The notes under the pieces: model-generated
The model's database searches: none
The model's input: the letters and a program-made list of their open reading frames with translations, nothing else
Told to the model about the DNA's origin: nothing
Assembly (NCBI GenBank): GCA_038142205.1
Contig: JAYQJO010000001.1
Coordinates: 2,046,001-2,110,000 of the forward strand
Direction: 5' to 3'
Origin: UBA7359 sp038142205
GTDB lineage: Bacteria; Pseudomonadota; Gammaproteobacteria; Eutrophobiales; Eutrophobiaceae
DNA length: 64,000 nucleotides
Shown: positions 56,209-64,000 of the stretch, in pieces
Layout of the letters: every line of letters starts with the position of its first letter
Numbering within the stretch: the stretch's first letter is position 1
Made by a program: the position numbers and the translations under genes

Positions 56209-56302
56209 CATAACGCCGAGTTGAGCGGCGCTTGAGGGCGGCCGGCCGGAGCGGCAGCGAAGGGAAAGCCGCGGTCAAGCGTCCGCCTTTCAGTGGCTAG
56301 AC
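56209..56302 (-). repeat. attC-like recombination site at the end of the ABM cassette
   Basis: Read on the minus strand, the segment begins with GTCTAGC (which includes the ABM stop codon), has GCGGACGCTTGA paired with TCAAGCGCCGC leaving one extra base, a GC-rich loop, then CGGCGTTATG. The extrahelical base and the terminal GTT are attC hallmarks. The outer R'' box departs from the RYYYAAC consensus, so the site is probable rather than certain. Confidence 0.6.
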
Positions 56303-56711
56303 GCCAAAATAGTTGAAAAATCGAATACTCGGCTCGCCGTCCATTTTTTCCGCGAGCTTGCCTAGCACTCCAGTGTCAGTCCGCCACTGTAAATACGTTT
56401 CATACTGTTGCCGGGTATCCCATTGCTCTATGACCGCAAAACTCGTTGGGTCGTCCATGTTTTGCGTGATGTTCAAGCCGACACAGCCGTCATACGAGCG
56501 TGTGTCCGGAAGGATTTCGCGCATATAGTTTCGAATATTTTCTATCTCGTCCGCTTTCGCTTTGAATTCAAGTATGACTTGGCAGGTCATTGTGATTCTC
56601 CTTTAGTTGATTGGGCCCCGCGGCCTAGCTATCGAATGTCAGGCTTTCACGACGCCAGATTATCCGGGCTTTCGATTTACCCGCAATATTTTGACTCCTG
56701 GTGCAACCTAA
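56214..56711 (-). mobile_element. Integron-type gene cassette (single ORF)
   Basis: This 498-bp segment is bounded on both sides by G-TT junctions on the minus strand: GTTAGGT at 56706-56712 and GTTATGT at the far end. It holds one gene followed by an attC-like hairpin, which is the plan of an integron cassette. It is more GC-rich than the genes around it. No integrase gene lies in the 7 kb to the right or anywhere to the left in this window, so it may have been inserted at a secondary site. Confidence 0.55.
56297..56590 (-). CDS. ABM-family protein in the cassette
   Basis: A 97-residue ABM-fold protein (VILEFKAKADEIENIRNYM, DGCVGLNITQNMDD, FAVIEQWDTRQQYETYLQWR). A good Shine-Dalgarno (AAAGGAG) precedes the ATG. 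The stop codon lies inside the attC-like box, as is usual in gene cassettes. It is not closely similar to the ABM protein at 8.1 kb. The substrate is unknown. Confidence 0.83.
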   Translation of the reverse strand: MTCQVILEFKAKADEIENIRNYMREILPDTRSYDGCVGLNITQNMDDPTSFAVIEQWDTRQQYETYLQWRTDTGVLGKLAEKMDGEPSIRFFNYFGV

Positions 56712-56810
56712 CTAGGAGTTATAGGACAGTTTGTCCGATAATGTATTATATATTTTGAAAAGTGACATCTGTATAAACCTCTTTTTTTCAATAAGATATC
56801 TAATAAATCG

Positions 56811-56840
56811 ATTATATTGTCTATTTATCAAAAGTGTCCA
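56811..56840 (-). promoter_or_regulatory. Strong sigma-70 promoter facing the cassette
   Basis: On the minus strand TGGACA and TATAAT are separated by 18 bp, one mismatch from consensus. Transcription would start near 56804 and run into the cassette and the cupin-SnoaL pair. A short leader frame (MSLFKIYNTLSDKLSYNS, preceded by GAGG) ends with TAG exactly at the cassette junction. The remaining 56.84-56.99 kb shows no gene. Confidence 0.65.
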
Positions 56841-56989
56841 CTTGAAGTATAGGAAATATAAATGCCGCGATTGCATGGATGCAAGAGAGCGACGGCTGTT
56901 TTTCATATCAAATTAGGTATGTCGCTCTATAAAATATCTAATCTAAAATGATGATTGCTAAAAGCTGCTGCTTCGGGTTGTTAGTTAAC

Positions 56990-57355
56990 TTATTTATCAA
57001 ACAAAACCAGCCCCCAAACAACCACAGCATTTATCAAAGACAATAACACTGCGGCTGAGCCTATATCTTTTGCTCTTCCTGATAGTTCATGATGTTCGGT
57101 GCTAACTCTATCTACAATTGCTTCTATACCGGAGTTTAATAATTCAACAATTAAAACCAAAACAATAACCGAGATTAAAAGCGCACTTTCAAAACCTGTC
57201 TGCCCCAGATAATAACCAAGCGGAATTAATATTATTGCGAGTATCACTTCCTGTCGGAAAGCCGCCTCGTTTTTGAACGCGGCTTTTAACCCTTGCCATG
57301 AAAATTGGGCTGCTTTTATTATTCGACTAATACCGCTTGTTCCTTGCGATGCCAT
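56990..57355 (-). CDS. dgkA: Diacylglycerol kinase
   Basis: A 121-residue integral membrane kinase that recycles diacylglycerol. It has the typical AAQFSWQGLKAAFKNEAAFRQE start and three membrane helices, with VELLNSGIEAIVDRVSTEHHE holding the catalytic acidic residues. It is 21 nt downstream of tpx. Confidence 0.95.
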   Translation of the reverse strand: MASQGTSGISRIIKAAQFSWQGLKAAFKNEAAFRQEVILAIILIPLGYYLGQTGFESALLISVIVLVLIVELLNSGIEAIVDRVSTEHHELSGRAKDIGSAAVLLSLINAVVVWGLVLFDK

Positions 57356-57376
57356 ATTAATTTTTATTAATTAACG

Positions 57377-57877
57377 CTATTTAAGTACTGCCAATGCAGC
57401 ATCATAGTCTGGTTCTTGTGAAATTTCCGGCACAAGTTCTGAATGGATAACATTATTATCTTCATCAATGACAACAACAGCTCGTGCAGTAATCCCGGCC
57501 AATGGGCCGTCTTCTATTAATACGCCATAGTCTTTGGCGAATTTTCGTGAACGCATCATGGATAAGGTAACAACATTATTCGCCCCCTCTGCTTTACAAA
57601 AACGTTGCATCGCAAAAGGTAAATCCGCAGAAACCGTTATAAAGGCAACATCGTTTTTTTCTTTTGCCACATCATTAAATTTCTTTGTTGAAGTGGCACA
57701 CACTCCTGTATCAAGGCTAGGTACAATATTGAGTAATTTTTTCTTCGCTTTGTAATTTTCCAATGTAATGTTATTAAGCTTGGCATTCACTAAAGAGAAA
57801 TCTGGCGCTGCGTCACCCACTTTCGGTAATTCGCCATTCGTGTTTATCTTTTTTCCCATCAGGGTAATCTCTGCCAT
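57377..57877 (-). CDS. tpx: Thiol peroxidase Tpx
   Basis: A 166-residue periredoxin-fold peroxidase. The peroxidatic Cys60 is in PSLDTGVCATSTKKF and the resolving Cys94 in FAMQRFCKAEG. The N-terminal EITLMGKKINTNGELPKVGD matches the family. It follows gcvH by only 3 nt. Confidence 0.96.
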   Translation of the reverse strand: MAEITLMGKKINTNGELPKVGDAAPDFSLVNAKLNNITLENYKAKKKLLNIVPSLDTGVCATSTKKFNDVAKEKNDVAFITVSADLPFAMQRFCKAEGANNVVTLSMMRSRKFAKDYGVLIEDGPLAGITARAVVVIDEDNNVIHSELVPEISQEPDYDAALAVLK

Positions 57878-57880
57878 AAT

Positions 57881-58267
57881 TTAACCCTCTTCAACCAATT
57901 GCGTATATTCATCCGCATCTATCAGTTCTTCCAGCTCACTAAGATCACTGGCCTTGATAATGAATATCCAGCCATCACTATAAGGTTCGTCATTGATAAT
58001 TTCCGGCGAATCTTCCAAAGTCGGGTTAATCTCTACAACGACACCACTCAGTGGACTATATATATCAGAGGTGGATTTTACCGATTCAACTACCGCACAC
58101 TCTTCTATTTGTGCAAACGTTTTATCTATCTCCGGTGTTTCGACATAGACAATATCCCCAAGCTCATCCTGAGCAAAATCAGTAATACCGACACGGAACT
58201 TATTGTCTCCCATATCTTCGAGCCAGGTGTGTGTATTGGTGTATTTTAAATCAGCAGGTATGTTCAT
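57881..58267 (-). CDS. gcvH: GcvH, glycine cleavage H protein
   Basis: A 128-residue lipoyl-carrier protein that shuttles the methylamine group among the P, T and L proteins. Lipoylation is expected at Lys64 in VVESVKSTSDIYSP. It has LKYTNTHTWLED at the start and the acidic C-terminus. gcvP and gcvT are not adjacent, and no glycine riboswitch was seen in the upstream 106 bp. Confidence 0.95.
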   Translation of the reverse strand: MNIPADLKYTNTHTWLEDMGDNKFRVGITDFAQDELGDIVYVETPEIDKTFAQIEECAVVESVKSTSDIYSPLSGVVVEINPTLEDSPEIINDEPYSDGWIFIIKASDLSELEELIDADEYTQLVEEG

Positions 58268-58373
58268 AATATTAACCCGTTATTATTGTTCTTTGTTAAA
58301 GTTTTAAATCAGCGACAAACTAAGTTTAAGACAGGGTCAGGCAGTTCGCTACCCGAAATAACACCCTATTTCC

Positions 58374-59426
58374 TTATGGCTCATTTTTTGGAAATACGAC
58401 CAAATGGTCGATTTCGAGTCGTATGCCTATTGGTTTATTTAATGGGTGGTCATGGTGACTGGGAACCAGACTCAATAGCCGTAAACCACTATCCAATTCT
58501 AATGTATACAAAAACTCGGCACCCCTGAATGCTTTATCTCTTACTTTGGCCGTCATCCGGCTATCGTCATCGTGCAAAATATCATCGGGCCGAATCAACA
58601 CATTAACCTGTGTACCTTCGTCAATCGCATGCTCAGAAGACCCTTTAATATTTCCAAGCTCGGTTTTCACTTCCTTATCGTTAATCACTTCACCGGAAAT
58701 CAAAACACCTTCGCCAATAAAGTTAGCAACCTCTGCTGATTGTGGTTCATGGTATAAATTAAACGCCGTATCCCATTGCAATAACCGACCTTCATTCATC
58801 ACACCAACAACATCAGCCATTGCGAAGGCCTCAAGTTGATTGTGACTGACCATAATTGTTGTTATGCCATCTTGTTTTAGAATTTGCCGAAGTTCGCGTG
58901 CAATCTGCTCGCGTAATTCAACATCAAGACTGGCAAACGGCTCGTCCAATAGTAACACTCCCGGACGCGGGGCCATTGCTCTTGCCAGTGCAACGCGTTG
59001 TTGTTGCCCACCAGATAATGTATGCGGATATTTATTAATGTGTTTTTCTAATGACAATAATGCCACCAGTTCATCCAGTCGCTGTTGTGCTTTTTTCTTA
59101 TCAAGACCTTTCAAACCAAAAGTAATGTTGTCTGATACACTTAAATGCGGGAATAAAGCATAGTCCTGAAAAACCATGCCTATATTTCGATTTTCGACCG
59201 GGAGATGATGTCTTGGGTTGCTGGCTCGTACACCTTTTATCCAGACTTCGCCTTGATGTTGTTTTTCAAAACCGGTAATACAGCGTAATAAGGTTGTCTT
59301 TCCACACCCACTCGGACCAAGCAAACAAGCAATGTTTGCTTCAGTTAAAGAAAAACTAATATTTTCTATAATACTGCGCTGTTCTATAGAAACAGAAACA
59401 TCTTTGATTTCTATTGCATTCGTCAT
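58374..59426 (-). CDS. fbpC: FbpC-like ferric iron ABC transporter ATPase
   Basis: A 350-residue ATPase of the CUT1/ferric iron class. Walker A is GPSGCGKTTLLRC, the signature is LSGGQQQRVALARAMA and Walker B is GVLLLDEPFASLD. A C-terminal TOBE-like regulatory domain begins about residue 240. It lies 9 nt after the permease gene, completing fbpABC. Confidence 0.94.
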   Translation of the reverse strand: MTNAIEIKDVSVSIEQRSIIENISFSLTEANIACLLGPSGCGKTTLLRCITGFEKQHQGEVWIKGVRASNPRHHLPVENRNIGMVFQDYALFPHLSVSDNITFGLKGLDKKKAQQRLDELVALLSLEKHINKYPHTLSGGQQQRVALARAMAPRPGVLLLDEPFASLDVELREQIARELRQILKQDGITTIMVSHNQLEAFAMADVVGVMNEGRLLQWDTAFNLYHEPQSAEVANFIGEGVLISGEVINDKEVKTELGNIKGSSEHAIDEGTQVNVLIRPDDILHDDDSRMTAKVRDKAFRGAEFLYTLELDSGLRLLSLVPSHHDHPLNKPIGIRLEIDHLVVFPKNEP

Positions 59427-59435
59427 CTGTATTAA

Positions 59436-61127
59436 TTATCTTCCGGCAGCATTTCCGGCTCTTGAACGTGAAATTGAATTGCTGATCATAATAACCGGAA
59501 TAATACCGACAAGCACAATTGCAAGTGCAGGTACCGCAGCATCAGCGAGTCGTTCTTCATTCGCCAGTTCATAAGTACGAACAGCAAGCGTATTAAAATT
59601 AAAAGGCCGCAAAATTAACGTTGCCGGTAACTCTTTTAAAACATCAACAAAAACAAGCAACAATGCGGTTAATAAACTACTGCGCATCATCGGCATATGA
59701 ATTCGTTTAATAATACCACCAGACGATAAGCCCGTTGTTTTTGCGACCTCATCCATAGCCGGTTTTATTTTCACCAAGGCTGCTTCAACCGTATTAATTG
59801 AAACAGCAAGAAACCGTGTTAGATAGGCAAAGATTAACGTGACAAGAGTACCGCTCACCAACAAACCAGTACTAAAGTTAAAGTGTTCGGCTAAAAAAGC
59901 ATCGAGTGTATTATCAAACCAGGCAAACGGAATCAGCACACCCACTGCAATAACGGTACCGGGAATGGCATAACCCATACTGACAAAACGCACCATAAAA
60001 CGATTAACAACAGAGTTTATATTTCTATTTGAATACGCCATATATAGCGCAATCAACAAAGCCAAAATCGCCGTTACAAAAGCAAGCAATAAACTATTAA
60101 ATAATAATGAATAAAAATCTTTATTTAATACTTCTGAATAAGTATCTAAAGCCAGATCAAATAAAAAACAAACCGGAACAATGAAGCCTAATAAGACAGG
60201 TGTAACACAAACAATTAGCGCGATAACATTTTTAGTTTTATTTAGCTGTTTTTGTAGTAAGGAACTGTAACGGCTACTGGTATGATGAAAACGCGCTTGT
60301 CTGCGCGAGCGTTTTTCAAGATATAAAAAAACAGCAACAAAAATGAGTAATAAGGCAGACAACTGCGCCGCAGCCAGACTGTTACCCAAGCCAAACCATG
60401 TCCTGAAAATACCCGTCGTAAATGTAGATACACCAAAGTATTGCACCGTCCCGTAATCTGCCAGTGTTTCCATTACAACCAAAGATAGACCAACCATAAT
60501 AGCTGGCCGTGCTAGAGGTAGTGCAACACGACGGAATGCATTAAGTGAATTACAACCTAAAGTTCTCGACACTTCCAAGACACAGATCGATTGCTCAATA
60601 AAGGCAGCACGCGCTAATAAATATACATAAGGGTATAGCACCAGAGATAGCATAGCTATCGCACCACCTAAAGAACGCACTTCAGGAAACCAGTAATCAC
60701 GGTATTGCCACCCGGTTACTTCTCTTAAGGAAACTTGCAAGGGGCCAGCAACATCAAGCATGCCGGTATAGCTATATGCAATAATATAAGCAGGCATTGC
60801 CATGGGTAATAATAAAGCCCATTCCAAATGTCGGCTCAATGGGAAACGATACATGGTAACCAACCATGCAGGGATGACACCGAGTATCAGACTAAAGAAA
60901 CCAACACCAATAAAAAGTATTAACGAATTAACAATATAATCCGTTAATACGGTATCAGCTAAATGAGACCAGACTTCTTTTTGCGGAAAAAAAATCGACC
61001 CAAGAACAACAACAATAGGAATACTGAATAATAAAGACAGTAAAACCAGTCCACTATTCCATTTTGAAAATAAGAATGAACGAGTTTTAAAAATATTATT
61101 ATTAATTATTTGTGACGCAGAGTGCAT
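59436..61127 (-). CDS. fbpB: FbpB-like fused ferric iron permease
   Basis: A 563-residue permease with two homologous halves and about 12 membrane helices. Each half ends with an EAA-type loop that docks the ATPase (VSRTLGCNSLNAFRRVALP and VAKTTGLSSGGIIKRIHMP). It is the channel of the Fe(III) importer, between the binding protein gene (11 nt upstream) and the ATPase gene. Confidence 0.94.
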   Translation of the reverse strand: MHSASQIINNNIFKTRSFLFSKWNSGLVLLSLLFSIPIVVVLGSIFFPQKEVWSHLADTVLTDYIVNSLILFIGVGFFSLILGVIPAWLVTMYRFPLSRHLEWALLLPMAMPAYIIAYSYTGMLDVAGPLQVSLREVTGWQYRDYWFPEVRSLGGAIAMLSLVLYPYVYLLARAAFIEQSICVLEVSRTLGCNSLNAFRRVALPLARPAIMVGLSLVVMETLADYGTVQYFGVSTFTTGIFRTWFGLGNSLAAAQLSALLLIFVAVFLYLEKRSRRQARFHHTSSRYSSLLQKQLNKTKNVIALIVCVTPVLLGFIVPVCFLFDLALDTYSEVLNKDFYSLLFNSLLLAFVTAILALLIALYMAYSNRNINSVVNRFMVRFVSMGYAIPGTVIAVGVLIPFAWFDNTLDAFLAEHFNFSTGLLVSGTLVTLIFAYLTRFLAVSINTVEAALVKIKPAMDEVAKTTGLSSGGIIKRIHMPMMRSSLLTALLLVFVDVLKELPATLILRPFNFNTLAVRTYELANEERLADAAVPALAIVLVGIIPVIMISNSISRSRAGNAAGR

Positions 61128-61138
61128 TGAACATTATT

Positions 61139-62143
61139 TTACTTCCATCCGGCTCTATCCATCAATAACACTGCTTCAGCATTATATTTTCCTAATAAGC
61201 TTAAATTAATGTTATCCGCTTTAAACTTACCCCAGACTTTCAACACGGCACTACTTTCTATATCCATGTTAATCGCGTATTCGTGATTAGTTTCTGCATA
61301 CCATTGCTGAGATTCATTACTAAGCAGAAACTCAAGCAATTGAATAGCTTCTTTTTTATGCTTAGCCGGTTTTAAAATGCCAGCGCCACTGATATTCATA
61401 TGTGTGCCACGACCATCTTGATCTGGCCAAAATAGTTTTATTTTTTTAGCCGCATCAACTTCTCTTTGCTGGCTCGACGTTAACATCCCTGCTAGATAAT
61501 ACGTATTAACTATAGCAACATCACACTGACCAGCTGCTACAGCTTTTATTTGGTCACGATCACCACCTTTGGGTTTACGTGCAAAGTTTTCAACCAGATC
61601 CTTTGCCCAGGCTTCTGTTTTTTCGACACCATCATTGGCGACCATGGAAGCGACTAATGATTGATTGTAAACATTAGATGAAGAACGGATGCAGATTCGG
61701 TTTTTCCATTTACTGTCTGCCAGATCAGCATAAGTACTTAATTCACTTTCCTTAACTCGTTCTGGTGCATAAACAATAACACGTGATCGTAAAGACAAAC
61801 CGAACCATTGTTTATCTTCATCACGATAATAATCAGGAATAGTATTATTAAGAACATCTGATTCAACCGGCTGGAACAATCCTTTTTCTTTTGCCCTGAT
61901 AAGTCGTGCAACATCAACCGTTAATAGCATGTCAGCTGGCGTATTCTTTCCTTCAACTTCCAAACGCTTTAATAAGGTATCTGCTTTGCCAGTAACAAGA
62001 TTTACTTTAATACCGGTTTCTGATGTAAACCGATCCAGCAAAGGTTTAACTAAGGCCTCTTTTCGTGCGGAATACACATTAACTTCCGCTGCATATACGC
62101 TTTGTTGTAAGAACAACACGCTAATTAAAATAAATTTTTTCAT
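61139..62143 (-). CDS. fbpA: FbpA-like Fe(III) periplasmic binding protein
   Basis: A 334-residue protein with a signal peptide (MKKFILISVLFLQQSVYA) and the ferric-binding-protein family start EVNVYSARKEALVKPLLDRF. It has the twin-tyrosine metal site near the C-terminal half (NTYYLAGML). It captures iron released in the periplasm. It follows the TonB receptor gene by 62 nt on the same strand; no clear Fur box was found in that gap. Confidence 0.94.
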   Translation of the reverse strand: MKKFILISVLFLQQSVYAAEVNVYSARKEALVKPLLDRFTSETGIKVNLVTGKADTLLKRLEVEGKNTPADMLLTVDVARLIRAKEKGLFQPVESDVLNNTIPDYYRDEDKQWFGLSLRSRVIVYAPERVKESELSTYADLADSKWKNRICIRSSSNVYNQSLVASMVANDGVEKTEAWAKDLVENFARKPKGGDRDQIKAVAAGQCDVAIVNTYYLAGMLTSSQQREVDAAKKIKLFWPDQDGRGTHMNISGAGILKPAKHKKEAIQLLEFLLSNESQQWYAETNHEYAINMDIESSAVLKVWGKFKADNINLSLLGKYNAEAVLLMDRAGWK

Positions 62144-62205
62144 TATTTCATCCGTTTCTTACTTGATGAGTTGAATCAAAATTATCCAAGCTTAACATAA
62201 ACAAA

Positions 62206-63999
62206 CTAGAACTCTCCTCTAACTGTAAACATTGCATTGATCGGCGCAGCTACCGTTGCCTGGTGCGTACTATGCGCATTTGGGAAGTACGACTCGTTTG
62301 TTAGATTTTCTATATTTAACTGAAGACGTAATTTCTTAGACACATCATAGTATGCCGCAGCATCAACACGTGTATAGCTTGGTAGAAATGCTGTTCCGCC
62401 GTCAGTGATAAGAGAATCGTCTTGATAGATAAGACCTAGACCTAAACCAAATTTAGAAGTAAATTGATATTGACTCCATAAAGAAAACATATTCTCTGGT
62501 AACTCTCGAGGCTCGGCTCCTGTTGATGTTTTCCCATCCAGATAAGTATAACCGGCAGTAAGGTAAAGTTGATCAGTCAAACTTCCTTGAAATGAAAGCT
62601 CTACCCCTTCAATTTCAATACCTCTAATTTCGAATTGTTCGCCTGTCGTATTATCTCGGTCGGAACGTGTTTGTTCATTTCTGAATAGTGCAGTTGTCAG
62701 ACTCATTCCCGCAAAGTCCCATTTTACCCCAACTTCTTTACTTTCAAATTCATCTGCATCCAGTTGATTAGCAGTGCCATTAATGTTTGCAAACTGCTCG
62801 CCACTACGTGGCAAGAACGATTCGCTATAACTGGCGTAGAGAGAAATGTTTTCTTGTGGTTTTAATATAATTCCGGCACGTGGTGAAACTTGTTCATCCC
62901 TGTTAGTACGAACACCAAAAGAGGTTGACGCTGGATCAACATTGTTAACTTCAATGTCAAAATTATCATAACGAGCGCCCAAAACGATGTCCAACCAAGA
63001 AGTAAGTTCGATCTGATCCTGAATATAAAGTGAATAGGCTTCGATCTCTACATTCGTATCATCATTAAGGTCAGAGAAACTATTGGTTGCTGTTGCACCA
63101 GTAGAGTTGATAGCAACACCATTAGCTAAGTTAAAACCGTTAATTAAAAATACTTCGTTGTCATCGTTCGTTGTGTCCCAAACGGCATTTAAACGATATT
63201 GATCTGATGAGGTATCGATGTATTCGCTACCAAACAATAAGGTATGCTCAATTCCGCCAGTATTAAATTCACCGACCAAGTTTCCAGATAGAATCAGATT
63301 CTGACGTTTCGTTATATCTTCGTATCCATCAATTGTAAATCTATCCGGTGTATTGGCTTGATCATAATCTGACGCGTAAAAGTTAGTATAAGTTTTATCG
63401 TAATCGCCATATGAAAAATTTAAATTACCTTTCAGATTCTCTGAAAAAGCATGTTCCACCACTGCTCGGAACACATGGGCTTCTATATCAGTTGAATTCA
63501 ACTCTGAATCACCAAAGACGATATCGTCAAACGCTTCAACAGGTTCACCGTTTGTACCTGTCGGAATACCACGGTCAATAAATCGCTGATGATTGATGTA
63601 CTCATAAGACAAGTCAATTACTGTCACAGGGCTTAGCTCAACTGTAATAGTTGGGTTAAAACCGAATCGGTCACCATCATAGAAATCTCTGTGATTATCC
63701 AGACCTTCATACATTGCATTAATACGTAATGCTGAGTTATTACTAATAGCAATATTGCCATCTAACTCAAAATTATGTTCAGCAAACGTATTTACCGAGG
63801 ATTTATAACGTGTAAACCGTTCACCAAGCCTTGCTTTTTTGGTTACCCTGTTAAGAATACCGCCTGTGCCACCTCGACCAAATAGAAGTGCGTTTGGACC
63901 ACGTAAAACTTCTATCTGTTCAACATTATATAAGGGCCGGTAATACTGAACATCATCGCGCGCGCCATCGATAAAAAGTCTGCTGTTGAACGAACGCCA
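62206..63999 (-). CDS. TonB-dependent siderophore receptor (N-terminus off the edge)
   Basis: 598 C-terminal codons of an outer-membrane receptor. The right-edge part belongs to the plug domain (NVEQIEVLRGPNALLFGRGG, then GGILNRVTKKAR). It is followed by the 22-strand barrel with alternating aromatic residues and a terminal phenylalanine (FTVRGEF). The plug wording is that of ferric-siderophore receptors. The methionine at 63714 is internal, not the start. With fbpABC downstream it forms an iron uptake cluster. Confidence 0.92.
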   Translation of the reverse strand, partial: WRSFNSRLFIDGARDDVQYYRPLYNVEQIEVLRGPNALLFGRGGTGGILNRVTKKARLGERFTRYKSSVNTFAEHNFELDGNIAISNNSALRINAMYEGLDNHRDFYDGDRFGFNPTITVELSPVTVIDLSYEYINHQRFIDRGIPTGTNGEPVEAFDDIVFGDSELNSTDIEAHVFRAVVEHAFSENLKGNLNFSYGDYDKTYTNFYASDYDQANTPDRFTIDGYEDITKRQNLILSGNLVGEFNTGGIEHTLLFGSEYIDTSSDQYRLNAVWDTTNDDNEVFLINGFNLANGVAINSTGATATNSFSDLNDDTNVEIEAYSLYIQDQIELTSWLDIVLGARYDNFDIEVNNVDPASTSFGVRTNRDEQVSPRAGIILKPQENISLYASYSESFLPRSGEQFANINGTANQLDADEFESKEVGVKWDFAGMSLTTALFRNEQTRSDRDNTTGEQFEIRGIEIEGVELSFQGSLTDQLYLTAGYTYLDGKTSTGAEPRELPENMFSLWSQYQFTSKFGLGLGLIYQDDSLITDGGTAFLPSYTRVDAAAYYDVSKKLRLQLNIENLTNESYFPNAHSTHQATVAAPINAMFTVRGEF

Positions 64000-64000
64000 C

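Noticed and set aside
56712..56906. 64-codon minus-strand frame ending MSLFKIYNTLSDKLSYNS as a gene
   Set aside because: Most of it spans the promoter at 56811-56840; at best the last 18 codons form a leader, so it is mentioned only with the promoter.
58268..58373. Glycine riboswitch upstream of gcvH
   Set aside because: The 106-bp leader is AT-rich and shows neither of the conserved aptamer cores.
62144..62205. Fur box between the TonB receptor and fbpA
   Set aside because: No stretch close to the GATAATGATAATCATTATC pattern was found; the operator may lie upstream of the receptor, outside the window.
63714..63716. Methionine at 63714 as the receptor start
   Set aside because: The frame stays open to the window edge and encodes plug-domain motifs upstream, so it is internal.
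1..64000. CRISPR arrays, rRNA genes, prophage and complete insertion sequences
   Set aside because: No regularly spaced direct repeats, rRNA sequence, phage structural genes or transposase genes were seen on either strand.

Overview
The window is a stretch of chromosome from a free-living gammaproteobacterium of moderate-to-low GC. The evidence is conserved gene order: pepA-holC-valS; pilW-rodZ-hisS-yfgM-bamB-der; bamC-dapA-gcvR-bcp; rpe-gph-trpEGDC; lolB-ispE-tRNA-Gln-prs-rplY-pth-ychF; and hemA-prfA-prmC-moeB. The outer membrane (LptF/LptG, BamB, BamC, LolB), type IV pilus (PilW) and TonB-receptor genes are Gram-negative traits. Lineage is inferred only; the style resembles marine Thiotrichales or methylotroph relatives, but no species can be named from the sequence alone.

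Layout. 0-7.5 kb: lptG/lptF (minus), then pepA, holC, a small coiled-coil gene, valS, a serine acetyltransferase and a DUF2970 gene. 7.6-9.1 kb: accessory patch with a secreted cupin, an ABM-fold monooxygenase, an alcohol dehydrogenase fragment and a repeat-like stretch. 9.1-16.3 kb: an IscR-controlled SUF iron-sulfur assembly operon (iscR, sufA, B, C, D, S, U, T and a Rieske ferredoxin) with a good type-1 IscR site before it. 16.5-24.7 kb: ndk, rlmN, pilW, rodZ, hisS, yfgM, bamB, der. 24.7-31.2 kb: two hairpin repeats, bamC and dapA (minus), gcvR, bcp, phoH and a membrane c-type cytochrome. 31.2-33.3 kb: interrupted perM and an sRNA-like locus. 33.3-43.8 kb: queG, nfeD/SPFH pair, small membrane protein, DUF3530 gene, a MITE-like element, rpe, gph, the trp genes, a tiny secreted peptide and a DEDD exonuclease. 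43.8-55.4 kb: VOC protein, ychF-pth-rplY-prs, tRNA-Gln, ispE, lolB, a large TPR lipoprotein, then hemA-prfA-prmC-moeB. 55.4-56.8 kb: SnoaL-like and cupin genes and an integron-cassette-like ABM gene behind a strong promoter. 57-64 kb: dgkA, tpx, gcvH, and an iron uptake cluster (fbpC, fbpB, fbpA and a TonB receptor running off the edge).

Most notable: (1) between perM and queG on the minus strand, a sigma-54 promoter with exact GG-N10-GC spacing, two NtrC-like sites 21 bp apart about 100-120 bp upstream, and a roughly 79-nt transcript that folds into two hairpins, exposes CCUCC-type anti-Shine-Dalgarno motifs and ends in a strong intrinsic terminator. This is a candidate nitrogen-regulated small RNA. 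(2) A lone 498-bp GC-rich gene cassette with an attC-like 3' end and GTT boundaries but no integrase in view, downstream of a near-consensus promoter.

A quality warning: sufC, the Rieske gene, phoH and trpE are each broken by an apparent loss of one base, three of them in a homopolymer, and perM has an in-frame stop. The shared direction suggests under-called homopolymers in the assembly rather than four independent gene losses; corrected spans are given below.
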